This document shows positions 1 to 9,029 of a stretch of DNA of 43,273 nt, piece after piece. The position numbers were made by a program, and so were the translations under genes. The notes beneath the pieces were generated by a model. The model made no database searches. It was not told where the DNA came from and saw only the letters and a list, made by a program, of their open reading frames with translations. Within the stretch, counting starts at the first letter, position 1; the number at the start of each line of letters is the position of its first letter. The DNA comes from Symbiodinium natans (taxonomy: Eukaryota; Sar; Dinophyceae; Suessiales; Symbiodiniaceae), in contig CAJNDS010000093.1 in NCBI GenBank assembly GCA_905221605.1, forward strand, positions 79,116 through 122,388. The letters run 5' to 3'.

Positions 1-2300
1 AGACACATGGTGCCCAGGGATTCATGCAGGGTTGTCAGAATAAAAGGAGTTCATAACACGGACAAAGCGCTGGGCTGACAGAATCCTAGCCGGACCGTCC
101 TCCTCGCATGGCACGCAGCGGAGGGAAAAGGGCTTGCTTGGTTTGCTTGAAAAGGTCCACATATCCGGCTGAAGAGTTCTTAAAGATACATAAGATACCC
201 TCTGTTGCAGCATTTGACTTTTGGATGCTGGTTTTGCAGAAGCGTGGTGCACATGCCATGTAGGACATCTCTGGTGAAATCCAACCCGGCCGGACGTGGG
301 CTGAGTTGGTAGAGGCCACCAGCGGTTGAGTCCTTCCGCCCCTGTCTCGTTTCATCCAGCACCATCTTGACTTGAGGCTGGCTACCTTGATGTTGACTGG
401 CGGGATGTTGAGTTCCCGGCTATGCCAGCATGGCCTCTACACTGGAGGGCTTTGCCAATGCGTGCTGTGGCCAGGTCGGATCTCTGGAGCTACCAAGATC
501 AGTTCGACGCGGAGAGGTCACAACATTCTAGAATTCGGGTGCCGTTTCATGTCCTTTAGCCAGGCCAAGACGTTTCTGGCTTGCAGACTTGCACTTGGAA
601 GAACAAGTACGGTGAAGGACATCACATGGCATCACATGGGAGTGCTACGGCAACATACAGCCATGCTGCACTCCTTTGTCAGGATGGAAGCCCTCCGAAG
701 TTCCCTGAATTCTTTGCGTCGTCTTGACGCGTTCTTTGGGAAATGCTCTGGGAACTCTGGTTTTGTGTTATTTGTGTTTTGTGACCGGTGAAGCTGCCGT
801 GCTCAGACTTGACGTTATCCTTCGCCATGGCAGGTCATGCTTGGTGCGGAGCCAAGCGTCTCGTCTTGCAGCCAAAGGCCCCGTCTCTGCAAGTCTCCAT
901 GCTGTAGTCGTGGCGTAGACCGTGATTCGACAATTTCTGGCAGCTCGTGGGGCAGAACATGTGGACCCCGTTGCTGACTGGCAGCAGTCGCGCCGGCTTG
1001 TGTGTCAATCTGTAGGTTGTGATCTCGAGTTACGGCCATTAGTGGATTGGGCATTCGTAGTTCTTTCAAAAGAATGAACCCTAGGATCCAAACTAGGCCG
1101 AAGTAGCTGCTGTGGCAAATGCGAACACAGGGAGACCATGCCTCCAAAGTGGTTTGGGGTCGGCCCGCTTTGTTTGGCATTTTGGCACGAGCTCAAGCAC
1201 CTCTCCATTCTTGTTCCTCATGAACTATACAGCAGCGCCTGAGGCAAGACTTCGGGGGCGGGTTGCAGGTTTTTCTATGTTGTGCCTTGTTCTTTTTGGG
1301 ATGTTCTGTGGGCTGTCAAGGAGGGGGCTATGAGGGAAGAAACGAATTTCGAGTTTGTGAGGGTGCTCGTGTGTGGGGCACCATAGGGGGTGCCATGGTG
1401 GGGGGCCGGGGGGGAAGGGGACTAGTGAGGACGAAGGGACCGATTTCACCGGCGAAGAGCCCAAACAGGTCCCGCCTGACATTCGGAGCCAGAAAGCGAG
1501 CCATGAGATGTCTTCTTTCCGCCCGAAAATGTGTTTAGAATTTTTTTGTATCATGTTTTTTATAGAGGACCTCCCAACAGTGGGATCAACATTCAGATGC
1601 CCAGCAGAAATATCATGCGGAAGACATCAACATCTGCATTGAGAACACATGCACAGATTCAACAGTAGATGATGGACGAGAAGACATCAACACCAGCGCA
1701 GGTACTGGCCAAATCAGACTCGATATAATCGTATCATGCTCAATCGGGAACCAACATTTTGTGCCGCGTCCCTTGGTTTTCCCTTTCCCAGCAACGCACG
1801 TATTCCCTTGGCACTCGAGCAAATCCAGTGATAGCTTCGTCAACTTGAAAATCCGTGAAGGTGTCCCTTGTGGACCCTTGTGGACCCTTGTGGCTTTTGG
1901 CCTTTTCTTCGTGCCAGGGTCTATCGTGTCAGACATCGGGATCAAGTGCTACCCTTTGCGCTATGCGAGGCTGGGCGACGCGGCTTAGTCGTGTCCATGA
2001 GTGGGCCACAGCAACATGTCACGGCATGAATAAGGCCCAGAACCGTGAGCTTAGTTGTAGATTGCATGTGCAAAGAAGGTATGAGACACTCCAACTGTTG
2101 TAGGTTCAGTTATCCACTCCAACACGGCAGACTTCTGTTGCCGCACGTTTACATTGTCATTTCTGGTGATCTGTTGAAGTCCGGCAGGTTGTTTTCGAGG
2201 AGCGACGTGCAGTTGCAAAGCCATTAGCGGAAGCCTTGGTTGTGGCCTTGAAGTCAACAGTGAGCACGGGTACAGGACCCAAAATGACCATCGCAATGAC
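1..2300. other. No recognisable gene
   Basis: Open frames here are short and on both strands, with no domain or motif I can name. Composition is mixed, near 50% GC. The only structure seen is a small 10-bp triplication at 1865-1894. The stretch could hold introns or intergenic DNA of a dinoflagellate gene, but no exon can be supported by eye. Confidence 0.5.
1865..1894. repeat. 10-bp tandem triplication (CCCTTGTGGA)
   Basis: Three adjacent copies of CCCTTGTGGA, the last ending in C. It has the same unit length as the larger CCCTTTCTGA array at 5.6 kb, and both start CCCTT, but a relation is only a guess. Confidence 0.85.
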
Positions 2301-2304
2301 CGGA

Positions 2305-2440
2305 CTCGTGGGCTCCAAGTACTGCAAATTACAGCATTCCTACCCAGTCACAGACACCAAATACGGTAAATTCGCCTAGGTTGCAAACACGGTAAGTTAC
2401 GCATTTCTGCCCAGTCACAGGCTCCACATACGCTAAATGG
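2305..2440. repeat. Tandem repeat of about 67 bp, about two copies
   Basis: The phrase GCATTCCTACCCAGTCACAG at 2334 recurs as GCATTTCTGCCCAGTCACAG at 2401, a period of 67 bp. The following block CACCAAATACGGTAAAT recurs as CTCCACATACGCTAAAT, and a third partial copy (CTCCAAGTACTGCAAAT) precedes them at about 2312. Copies are roughly 80% alike, so the array is old. Confidence 0.7.
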
Positions 2441-2610
2441 TCCATCGTTCGATCCATCTTGATGCCTGCCGTAGAGACAGCTGCATTCTTAACGGAGGGC
2501 CTACTTTTTTGGGTCGGTTTTTCTTAGGAAAACCTCCATTCTTCTATACTTTCATAGAATTTGGTCCATTTTTATTGGTTTTTCCTAGGAACCCTTCCGC
2601 AGGTTTTGAC

Positions 2611-2697
2611 AGCAAGAGAGAGAAAGATAAAGACAGAAGAAAAAGAAAGAAGGAAAGAAATAAAGAAATAAAGAAAATGAAAAAGACAGAAACATGC
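2611..2697. repeat. Purine-rich AAAGAAAG tract
   Basis: About 85 bases almost entirely A and G on the plus strand, with irregular AAAG/GAAA units. It lies just upstream of the first G-run/C-run hairpin repeat at 2702. A similar tract lies before the second hairpin cluster at 12.5 kb, so it seems part of one composite repeat. Confidence 0.75.
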
Positions 2698-2699
2698 GA

Positions 2700-3530
2700 G
2701 ATGGGGGGGGGGGGCTGCGCCCCCCCACCCCCCGGCTTTTTTAAGCCGCGCAAGCTTTTGCAAAGCATATGAACGATTGACACCCATCATGCCACTTGTT
2801 TCAACCAATATGAAGGATTGAAACCTATGATGCGAGCATTGTGTTTGCAAATGGGGGGGGGGCGAGCTGCGTCCCCCCCAACCCCCCCTCCTTTTTTTGC
2901 CGTGCAAGCTCGTTTCAAAGCATATGAATGGTTGAAACCCATCATGGGAGCGTCGTGCTTGCAAATGGCGAGGGGCTGCGCCCCCCCCAACCCCCCCCCC
3001 CAACCCCCCCCCCCCCCCCCCCCCCCCCCAAACCCCCCCCCAAACCCCCCCCCAACCCCCCCCCAACCCCCCCCCCAACCCCCCCCCCACCCCCCCCCCC
3101 CGCCTATTTTTAGCAATGCAAGCTTGTTTCAAAGCATATGAACGATTGAAGCCCATGATGTGAGCATTGTTGTAGCAGTTGGGGGGGGGGGCTGCGCCCC
3201 CCCCAATACCCCACCTTTTTTAGTAATGCAAGAACCCATGATGCGAGCATTGTGTTTGCAAATGGGAACCCTCCCCCCCAACCCCCCCGCTTCTTTAAGC
3301 TGTGCAAGCTTTTGTCAAAGCACATGAACGATTGAAACCCATCATGAAACTTTTTTCAAAGCATATGAAATGAACGATTGAAACCCATGATGCGAGCCTT
3401 GCAAACATGCAAGCTTGATTCACAGCATATGAGTCTTTTCGAACCCCATCATGCAAGCACTGTGTTCGCAAAAGGAGGGGCTGCACCCCCCCCCAACCGC
3501 CCCCGCTGTTTGCAGCCGTGCAAGCTTGCG
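2700..3530. repeat. GC-hairpin repeat cluster 1
   Basis: A degenerate interspersed/tandem repeat. Each unit carries a conserved block near CAAAGCATATGAACGATTGA (starts near 2761, 2802, 2916, 3130, 3316, 3357, 3420), then ATGCGAGCATTGTGTTTGCAAATG (near 2829, 2947, 3158, 3241, 3388, 3451), then a self-complementary core of G-run, CTGCG, C-run, then a T-run and GTGCAAGCTT. Unit spacing varies from about 40 to 215 bp because the G/C runs expand; 2990-3103 is nearly pure C with A interruptions. Proline-rich or glycine-rich frames through it are not genes. Confidence 0.85.
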
Positions 3531-3690
3531 AGCAACATTTTTTCAGAATTCGTACGAAAGTAGTACGAATCCTATGAAGATATTGAGGGAATGGGCTGCT
3601 TCCCGAATGTGCAAACATCTGAGTTGGCAAGAAAAAAGAAGTAGCACGATTACAGTATGAGCCACTCCATGCCTTTCTTGCTACCGCTGC

Positions 3691-4361
3691 GCAAGCTAAG
3701 ATCTGCGAGTTTTGCGAGCAACGCGCAGCAACCGTGTACTGCAAGTCGTGCCTGCGATGTTATTTGGCGTGTGAGAGAAGGGCGGCCAGTCGATCCAGTG
3801 CCGCGGCCAGGAATGACAATGCACACTTTTGCACCGCGTGGCTGGCTCATTTGCCTCTGCTGATGTGACTATTGGAATGTGAATGCAGCATGCGAGTTCA
3901 CAAGGTGCGATGCCGCGCACCACTCGGAGAATGAGTTCTTTGCCCGACACCAAAGGCCCGACACAAGTTCCGACCAACTGTCCTTCCCAACGTGCAGGAG
4001 CTTACATGGTGGTGCCATGAAGTAGTTGCGTTTGCAGCTATGTGCTGCAGGTTCGCATTGGAGCATTCGCCCCTCCAGTTTGGCCTTTGTCGGCACCATC
4101 CTTCCGAGCGCTATGAAAGTGTGTGTTTGCAGTGCAAGGCGCATCGCATGCCGCAAGAGCAAGGGGTCAAGAGGGTTTGGCTGCTGCATGCCTTGGCCAT
4201 GCCTTTGCCAGACGATGCTCTGCCGCATGTGCAACAAATTTGGAGACCATGCCCGAAAGGACAGGTGACAAGATTGTCGGCGACTGTCATTAACATGCCA
4301 TTGACATGTTGCAAAGGAGCACGAAGGCCATACGCTAATGTCGACTGTGGAGGCCAAGCAG
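3691..4361 (+). CDS. B-box zinc-finger protein, N-terminal exons (split gene)
   Basis: Two B-box-like zinc fingers can be read once introns are skipped. Exon 1 (about 3691-3768) carries C-E-F-C and V-Y-C-K-S-C. Exon 2 (from 3905) continues with C-D-A-A-H-H-S-E-N and R-H-Q-R, together giving the plant-type B-box order C-x2-C, C-x2-C, C-D, H, H. An exon from about 4079 to 4138 has C-R-H-H then C-L-Q-C. Exon 4212-4259 has C-R-M-C and F-G-D-H. Exon 4317-4361 has H-E-G-H and L-M-S-T-V-E-A. These make a second B-box (C-x2-H, x8, C-x2-C, x4, C-x2-C, H, H-x2-H). B-boxes bind zinc and mediate protein contacts. The 5' start and the end of exon 2 are unresolved. It could be a pseudogene, but the finger residues are kept across four junctions, which argues for a gene. 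Coiled-coil exons follow on the same strand. Confidence 0.6.
3769..3904 (+). other. Candidate GT-AG intron in B-box gene
   Basis: Removing these 136 bases joins Y-L-A to C-D-A-A-H-H in one frame and completes the first B-box. The donor reads GGC/GTGTGAG and the acceptor CACAAG/GTGCGA, so GTG occurs at both exon borders, a short flanking direct repeat. Confidence 0.55.
4139..4211 (+). other. Candidate GC-AG intron in B-box gene
   Basis: Skipping these 73 bases joins C-L-Q-C-K to T-M-L-C-R-M-C in phase 0 and gives proper spacing for the second B-box. The donor is AAG/GCGCAT and the acceptor TTGCCAG/ACG. GC donors are known from dinoflagellates. Confidence 0.45.
4260..4316 (+). other. Candidate GA-AG intron, 57 bp, in B-box gene
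   Basis: Skipping these 57 bases joins H-A-R-K to E-H-E-G-H and supplies the last zinc ligands. Both borders contain AAAGGA, so the exact cut can slide. A normal GT at 4265 puts the next exon out of frame, which is why a non-canonical donor is preferred. The small size is a caution. Confidence 0.4.
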
Positions 4362-4609
4362 TAGCAGGCGACATGCTTGGACGAGCTGGGTGAAGCTTGA
4401 TGTGAGGCCTTCCAGCAGGCCATGCAGGCAAGCTGCCGGTATCTGCCAGTATCTGCGCCAGCCGTTGCTCAGCCTCTGCAAGTTGATCCTGGCCAAGCCA
4501 GGCAAGCACGGAATCTGACGCTGACCAGAGCAAACACAACCTAATCTTGCAAGAGGAGCAGCCGTCCTGCCTCTTTCGTTGCTGCGAGCGTTTGATTCTG
4601 TCTTTCAGG

Positions 4610-5176
4610 CAATGCAAGAGAGACATTTCCAGCTTATGGAGGCCATTGCTGATAATGCCGGCTGGTAGATCTTCTGGCTGTCACCATTGGTTCTCTGCGC
4701 CGAGGTGCATGCGAACTTTGAGGATCTGTGGTGCATTGTCTAAGCTCGTTGCAGCGCAGTTGCTTAAGTCGCTTTCTTGTCCATCCGGGACAGGAGACAC
4801 AAGGCCAAATGGACGTAGTGCTTAGAGGCGTCCGGGCCTTACAACTTTGCTGCCGACACATCTGTGAGTGCTCAGAAGAAACACGAAGGCGTTAGACCAA
4901 CTCGAGAGAGCACAGTCTCGCAAGCTGGAGTTCCTGCAGTCAATGAAGCGACAGGCATCGGACTCAAACTCGCAAAAGTGATTTTGCACTGCAGGGCCGG
5001 AAGACTCTTCTGATGTCCTCTGCAGATGGCCATGCGTGCTAGGTCACCACCCAGCTGCTCTTTATCCAGTGGTTGGACAACTTCCAAGCCCACGCTCGAA
5101 TGGCAGATGGCCAAGATGGTCAAGAAGGCAGTGGCCACTGGTCACCGCCACATTCAGTACTGGCACCGGGCAAGAG
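4610..5176 (+). CDS. Coiled-coil exons, likely same B-box gene
   Basis: Three short open blocks look like charged helix. About 4610-4660 reads A-M-Q-E-R-H-F-Q-L-M-E-A-I-A. 4886-4978 reads K-A-L-D-Q-L-E-R-A-Q-S-R-K-L-E-F, then L-Q-S-M-K-R. About 5089-5176 reads E-W-Q-M-A-K-M-V-K-K-A-V, then H-R-H-I-Q-Y-W. The last two abut plausible splice signals (AGAG/GTTGTGG after 5176). Lysine, glutamate, glutamine and leucine spacing suits coiled coils, which commonly follow B-boxes in TRIM-like proteins. They share strand and order with the B-box exons 0.3-0.8 kb upstream, so I infer one gene, but the joins are not worked out and each exon alone is weak evidence. Confidence 0.4.
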
Positions 5177-5216
5177 GTTGTGGAGTTTAGCTCTCAGGGA
5201 TCGAAAGCCTGGTTCT

Positions 5217-5360
5217 TCAGTCCGAAGTCTGGTGTTGAAACAGGCGGATGATGTGTCGTTGCCGCCTTCGGGCTATACCCAGGCCTTGCCTCCTGCAGAC
5301 TTTGTGGTGGCCACGAAGAGGCGCAGCACTGGCACGAGTACCTTGAGCTTAGCTGCTTAG
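5217..5360 (+). CDS. Possible 3' terminal exon of the B-box gene
   Basis: An open block with sensible composition (L-V-L-K-Q-A-D-D-V-S-L-P-P, then F-V-V-A-T-K-R-R) ends at a TAG at 5358. It follows a possible acceptor (TTCTTCAG) near 5218. It is listed only because it follows the coiled-coil exons on the same strand; nothing in it identifies a family. Confidence 0.2.
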   Translation, partial: SVRSLVLKQADDVSLPPSGYTQALPPADFVVATKRRSTGTSTLSLAA

Positions 5361-5578
5361 CTTGTGCCTATGTGCATTACATGCCTAGGCACGAAGGTTT
5401 GCTGGCTGCTTTGTTTGGCTCTGAGGGCAGCCAGTTCAAGGCACGGTAGCGAACTGCACCTGCGAAGTTACAGAAGAATCTGTTTGAAAGCAGCGTTTTG
5501 AGAAGAGCAGCGCTGAGGGCACGGATCTGGGGATTGGCCCGGTCCCGCGCCGCACTTGGGCCACGCTGAGATCCGGAC

Positions 5579-5740
5579 TCGCCTTTCTGACCCTTTCTGA
5601 CCCTTTCTGACCCTTTCTGACCCTTTCTGACCCTTTCTGACCCTTTCTGACCCTTTCTGACCCTTTCTGACCCTTTCTGACCCTTTCTGACCCTTTCTGA
5701 CCCTTTCTGACCCTTTCTGACCCTTTCTGACCCTTTCTGA
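5579..5740. repeat. 10-bp tandem array, 16 near-perfect copies
   Basis: The unit CCCTTTCTGA repeats head to tail about 16 times with practically no variation. Because 10 is not a multiple of 3, a frame through it gives a period-10 peptide rich in K, G, Q, S, E, R and V on the minus strand; that peptide is an artefact of the repeat. The perfection implies recent expansion or continuing slippage. Confidence 0.95.
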
Positions 5741-5887
5741 TTTCTGCTCTGGTTTTATACTGTTGGTCTTGGCAGATCAGGCTGTGCTCGGGAGTGAATG
5801 GGAGCCCTAAGTCTGCGAAATGAGGGGGATCCTTTCTGCCATTAAACATCTGTGCATAGGCTGTAGTGGAATCGGCAACGTTTTTCC

Positions 5888-5915
5888 GGCTTATACGGCT
5901 TATACGGCTTATACA
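5888..5915. repeat. 9-bp tandem triplet (GGCTTATAC)
   Basis: GGCTTATAC is repeated three times in a row 150 bp after the 10-bp array. It is low-copy and appears as a period-3 peptide in frame. Confidence 0.85.
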
Positions 5916-5919
5916 GTGG

Positions 5920-8220
5920 TTTCAATGGTTGCACAGCTACATGTGGCCCGCCTGCAAGCTGAGGGGCACCTTCATACCAAGCTCTTTGTGCTTGTGTTGC
6001 CCTATCGGGTTCATTTCTTTCCAGAGGCTGTGGGTGGATGAGGAGCTTCTGCTTGAAGGAGCTGCGTGGAGCTCAGGCATCTTGATCCCTGTTGAAGTAC
6101 TCGTATACATTATCATTTTGTATGACCGTTGCTTGTAGTCTTCACCTTCTTAATTTGCTCACTGCTTTGATTATTTTGATGTGCTACTTGGTGTGTATCT
6201 GTGCCATGCGGCTTGCTCGACTTGGCCGTGCTTGAGCTGGGTGAGCTGGACTTTCGCTCGGCTTTGGCATTTCCTCACCACAGGCATTGTGCGCCACAAG
6301 ATCTTAGACTGAATCGACGGCGGCTTGATGTGAATCGTGTGCGCGACTTGCGGCGTGATGCCAGCTGTGCCCCGACAGCTGTTGGTAGTTCATGACTCGC
6401 GGCCAACTCACTAGGGGCTTAAACAGGCAACTGGTAGCCAGAAGGGGTTCCTTGTTGGGCTCTTTGGCAGGGCTCTACCTGTTGCCGAGACCTCTTTCCA
6501 TGCCACTGAGACTGTAGCCGCTTGGAAGTTTTCGAGTTGTTCAATGAATCTGAGAGTTTCTGAGCTGATTGGCTTGGCATTCTACTGACTTCTCCCTGCT
6601 GTCCCCGGTCGCCTTGTCGTAGGGGTCTTGAGTGTCTTGAGCCTTTGCCTTTCCCGCTTCCTTCTTTTCCTGGCCGTCATCCTCATCGTTACCATGTGAA
6701 CCAGCCGCTCTGACACTTCCCTGCGCACTCAGTCTCCACAGCAACATGGCGCATTTCGAGCGACTGGAGCTGGCCTGCGTCGGACTGCCCTATTGAACCC
6801 CGTGCAGGTTCTGTACAGAGAAGAGCTTCAACCCTTGGTTAGGATGGCGTTTTGCAAAGTGGCAGAATGTTGGATACGGCTCTTTGGCGTCCTGTGCCCG
6901 TGTGTTTTTGTAGTATGCACCGCCTGCGAGGCCTGCCCGTCCGGAAGCCGCTGGCTCGCAGGTCTTTGGGCCCCGAAGGCCTTGCCCATTGAGGACGGCG
7001 CCGGTTCCGGCAGCTCTGCTTGCCACGTCACACCTCAGCTTGATGTGTTCAAACCGTTGAGGCACGATTGGTCTCAGCATCTGTTGCAGTCTGGCCTTGT
7101 TCCCAAAATCCTAAGGGCTCTGTCCGCTGGCAACAAAACTTGCTCTGCTATCCGATGCAGAAGTCGCGCCGTTCCTCGATGACGTCCGCGAGTGCCTGCG
7201 CATAACCGGCGATGCAACTTGGTCGGACCTGATGCACGTCGACCAGGGCCAACCACTTTCCTTGGTCAACCGCAAGACACCTGCACAAGGGTGTCCCGCA
7301 GGGTTTTGCGCAGCCGATCCCGCTTTGCCGCTTGGCCGCCCTCGACCACGAGGGTGCGTGCCACATGCTACGGTCAAGTCTCAGGAGTGCGGAGTTTCAC
7401 AACAGCTTTCCCTGCGGAGCACTACGTCGAAACCGCCAGCAGCACATCCACACCCCCCACCCTCCGCCAACAACTTTGTGGCCATCCCCAGCGAATCCAC
7501 AAGCAGATGGGTAACCCCCACGGCCAGCAACCATTTAGGCCCTGAAGCTTTCCTGCCTGGTTAACCCCACGGCCGTCAAGGCCAGAAGCCTTTAGTCCGG
7601 AGGCTTTCCTGGATTAGGAGCCTTCTATTGCAGGTGACCTCAACAAACAGCCAGCCTGAAAAAACAACAGAGTGCTTTACCTTGTGTGGGGTAGCTCTAT
7701 ATACTACAGGCGCAGAGTGCAGTTTGAGATGCTTGTCATGCTTTATCCGGCTCATGTTATCAGAGTTGTGCCATTGTGTGTGGCCCGGGTTTTCAGGTAT
7801 CAGTTCAACTGACGTCGCTTCCGCCTCCGATAGCTGAGCCTGTGTGCCTCTTACAGAATCAACAGCGCGTTGTAGAAGCATTGCCCGTTCTAGTTAGTCT
7901 GCTGTGTATTCTTCATCTGTACTTGCACGGCAAGGGTGCAGACTCAGGGGCCAATGCCTCCCAGCACAGCAGTTCCTGCGCTTGAAGAGGCAATGTACGT
8001 TGAGCAACGGCTTTTGAGATCATGTGCTTTCGCTACCGTCAGTGTGGACAAGTTGCACTGCACTTGCCAGGATAGTCGATGACCAAGAGTCGCTCACAGA
8101 GAGTCCATCTCAAATCCGAAGAGAGTCTGTCTCAAATCCGAAACAATCAATGCACAAAGCAAGACAAAAGCACATCTCCAGAGCCTCCAGCCAAGCTAGC
8201 ATCGAGATTGCATATGTTGA
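5920..8220. other. No firm gene; possible decayed coding block at 6.8-7.4 kb
   Basis: Most of this stretch shows nothing. Between about 6793 and 7420 the plus strand has higher GC and protein-like text in shifting frames, such as V-P-K-I-L-R-A-L, then F-L-D-D-V-R-E-C-L-R, then G-V-P-Q-G near 7288. The spacing faintly recalls a retroelement reverse transcriptase, where a G-V-P-Q-G-like block precedes the catalytic motif, but no Y-A-D-D follows. I cannot name it. Confidence 0.25.
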
Positions 8221-8225
8221 TGATG

Positions 8226-8372
8226 CCCCCCCCCCCCCCCCCCTCCCCCCCTCCCCCCCCCCCCCGCCCCCTCCCCCCCTCCCCCCCTCCCCCCCTCCCC
8301 CCCCCCACCCCCCCCCCTCCCCCCCCCCCCACCCCCCCCCTCCCTCCCCCCCTCCCCCCCTTCCCTCCCCCG
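8226..8372. repeat. C-rich low-complexity tract (CCCCCCT/CCCCCA)
   Basis: About 145 bases of runs of 5 to 20 C broken by single T, A or G. Both strands give long low-complexity frames (proline/serine/leucine or glycine/arginine), which are not genes. The complementary strand is very G-rich and could form quadruplex structures. Confidence 0.95.
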
Positions 8373-8442
8373 TAAGATGGACACTTAAAGGCTATGCTGC
8401 ACGTGCGTGCCTTGTAAACAAATACTTTACAAAGGAAACACC

Positions 8443-8455
8443 CGCAGAATAGACG
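8443..8455. repeat. 13-bp direct repeat flanking the minisatellite (left copy)
   Basis: CGCAGAATAGACG occurs here and again at 8899-8911, on the far side of the 12-bp minisatellite. A truncated copy (CGCAGAATAGGCG) lies at 8465, directly at the start of the array. Confidence 0.8.
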
Positions 8456-8473
8456 CAACGCACCCGCAGAATA

Positions 8474-8745
8474 GGCGTGGAGGAGGGCGCGGAGGAGGGC
8501 GCGGAGGAGGGCGTGGAGGAGGGCGCGGAGGAGGGCGCGGAGGAGGGCGCGGAGGAGGGCGCGGAGGAGGGCGCGGAGGAGGGCGCGGAGGAGGGCGCGG
8601 AGGAGGGCGCGGAGGAGGGCGCGGAGGAGGGCGCGGAGGAAGGCGCGGAGGAGGGTGCGGATGAGGGTGCGGAGGAGGGCGCGGAGGGTGCGTAGGGCGC
8701 GGAGGAGGGCGCAGAGGGTGTGGAGGGTGCGTAGGGTGCGTGGAG
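8474..8745. repeat. 12-bp minisatellite (GGCGCGGAGGAG)
   Basis: About 15-16 near-perfect copies of the unit run from 8474 to about 8660, then degrade into shorter GGAGGGTGCG-type units up to about 8745. Twelve is a multiple of 3, so all six frames stay open with period-4 peptides such as E-G-A-E. These low-complexity frames should not be called proteins. Confidence 0.95.
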
Positions 8746-8898
8746 GGCGTTCGCGGAAGGTGCCCCAACGGTTGAACCCCTTTTCTAGTGCGCGTGTCCC
8801 CCACTCCCCTTCCCATCAACCGAATGTCACGCTCACCCCATCCTCCGAACTCGTCCGTCAGACATCCATTCATGGCCCAGAGAGGTTTGCGGGAAGAA

Positions 8899-8911
8899 CG
8901 CAGAATAGACG
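8899..8911. repeat. 13-bp direct repeat flanking the minisatellite (right copy)
   Basis: Second exact copy of CGCAGAATAGACG, 20 bases before the right-hand C-rich tract. With the copy at 8443-8455 it brackets the 12-bp array. Confidence 0.8.
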
Positions 8912-8931
8912 TTAAGTGTCAAAGGCACCTC

Positions 8932-9020
8932 CCTCCCCCTCCCCCCCTCCTCCCCCCTCCCCCCCCCTCCCCTCCCCCCCCCCTCCCCCCTCCCCCCCTC
9001 CCCCCTCCCCCCCCCTCCCC
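8932..9020. repeat. C-rich low-complexity tract, right of minisatellite
   Basis: About 90 bases of CCCCCCTCC-type units on the same strand as the tract at 8226-8372. The two tracts sit symmetrically around the GGAGGAGGGC array and have the opposite strand bias to it. Confidence 0.95.
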
Positions 9021-9029
9021 GTTTTGCCT

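Noticed and set aside
5436-5849. 137-codon minus-strand frame with a period-10 charged peptide
   Set aside because: It is the 10-bp repeat translated; the flanking parts have no recognisable protein text.
8147-8873. Proline-, glycine- and arginine-rich frames
   Set aside because: Created by the C-rich tracts and the 12-bp minisatellite, open in several frames at once, with no flanking protein sequence.
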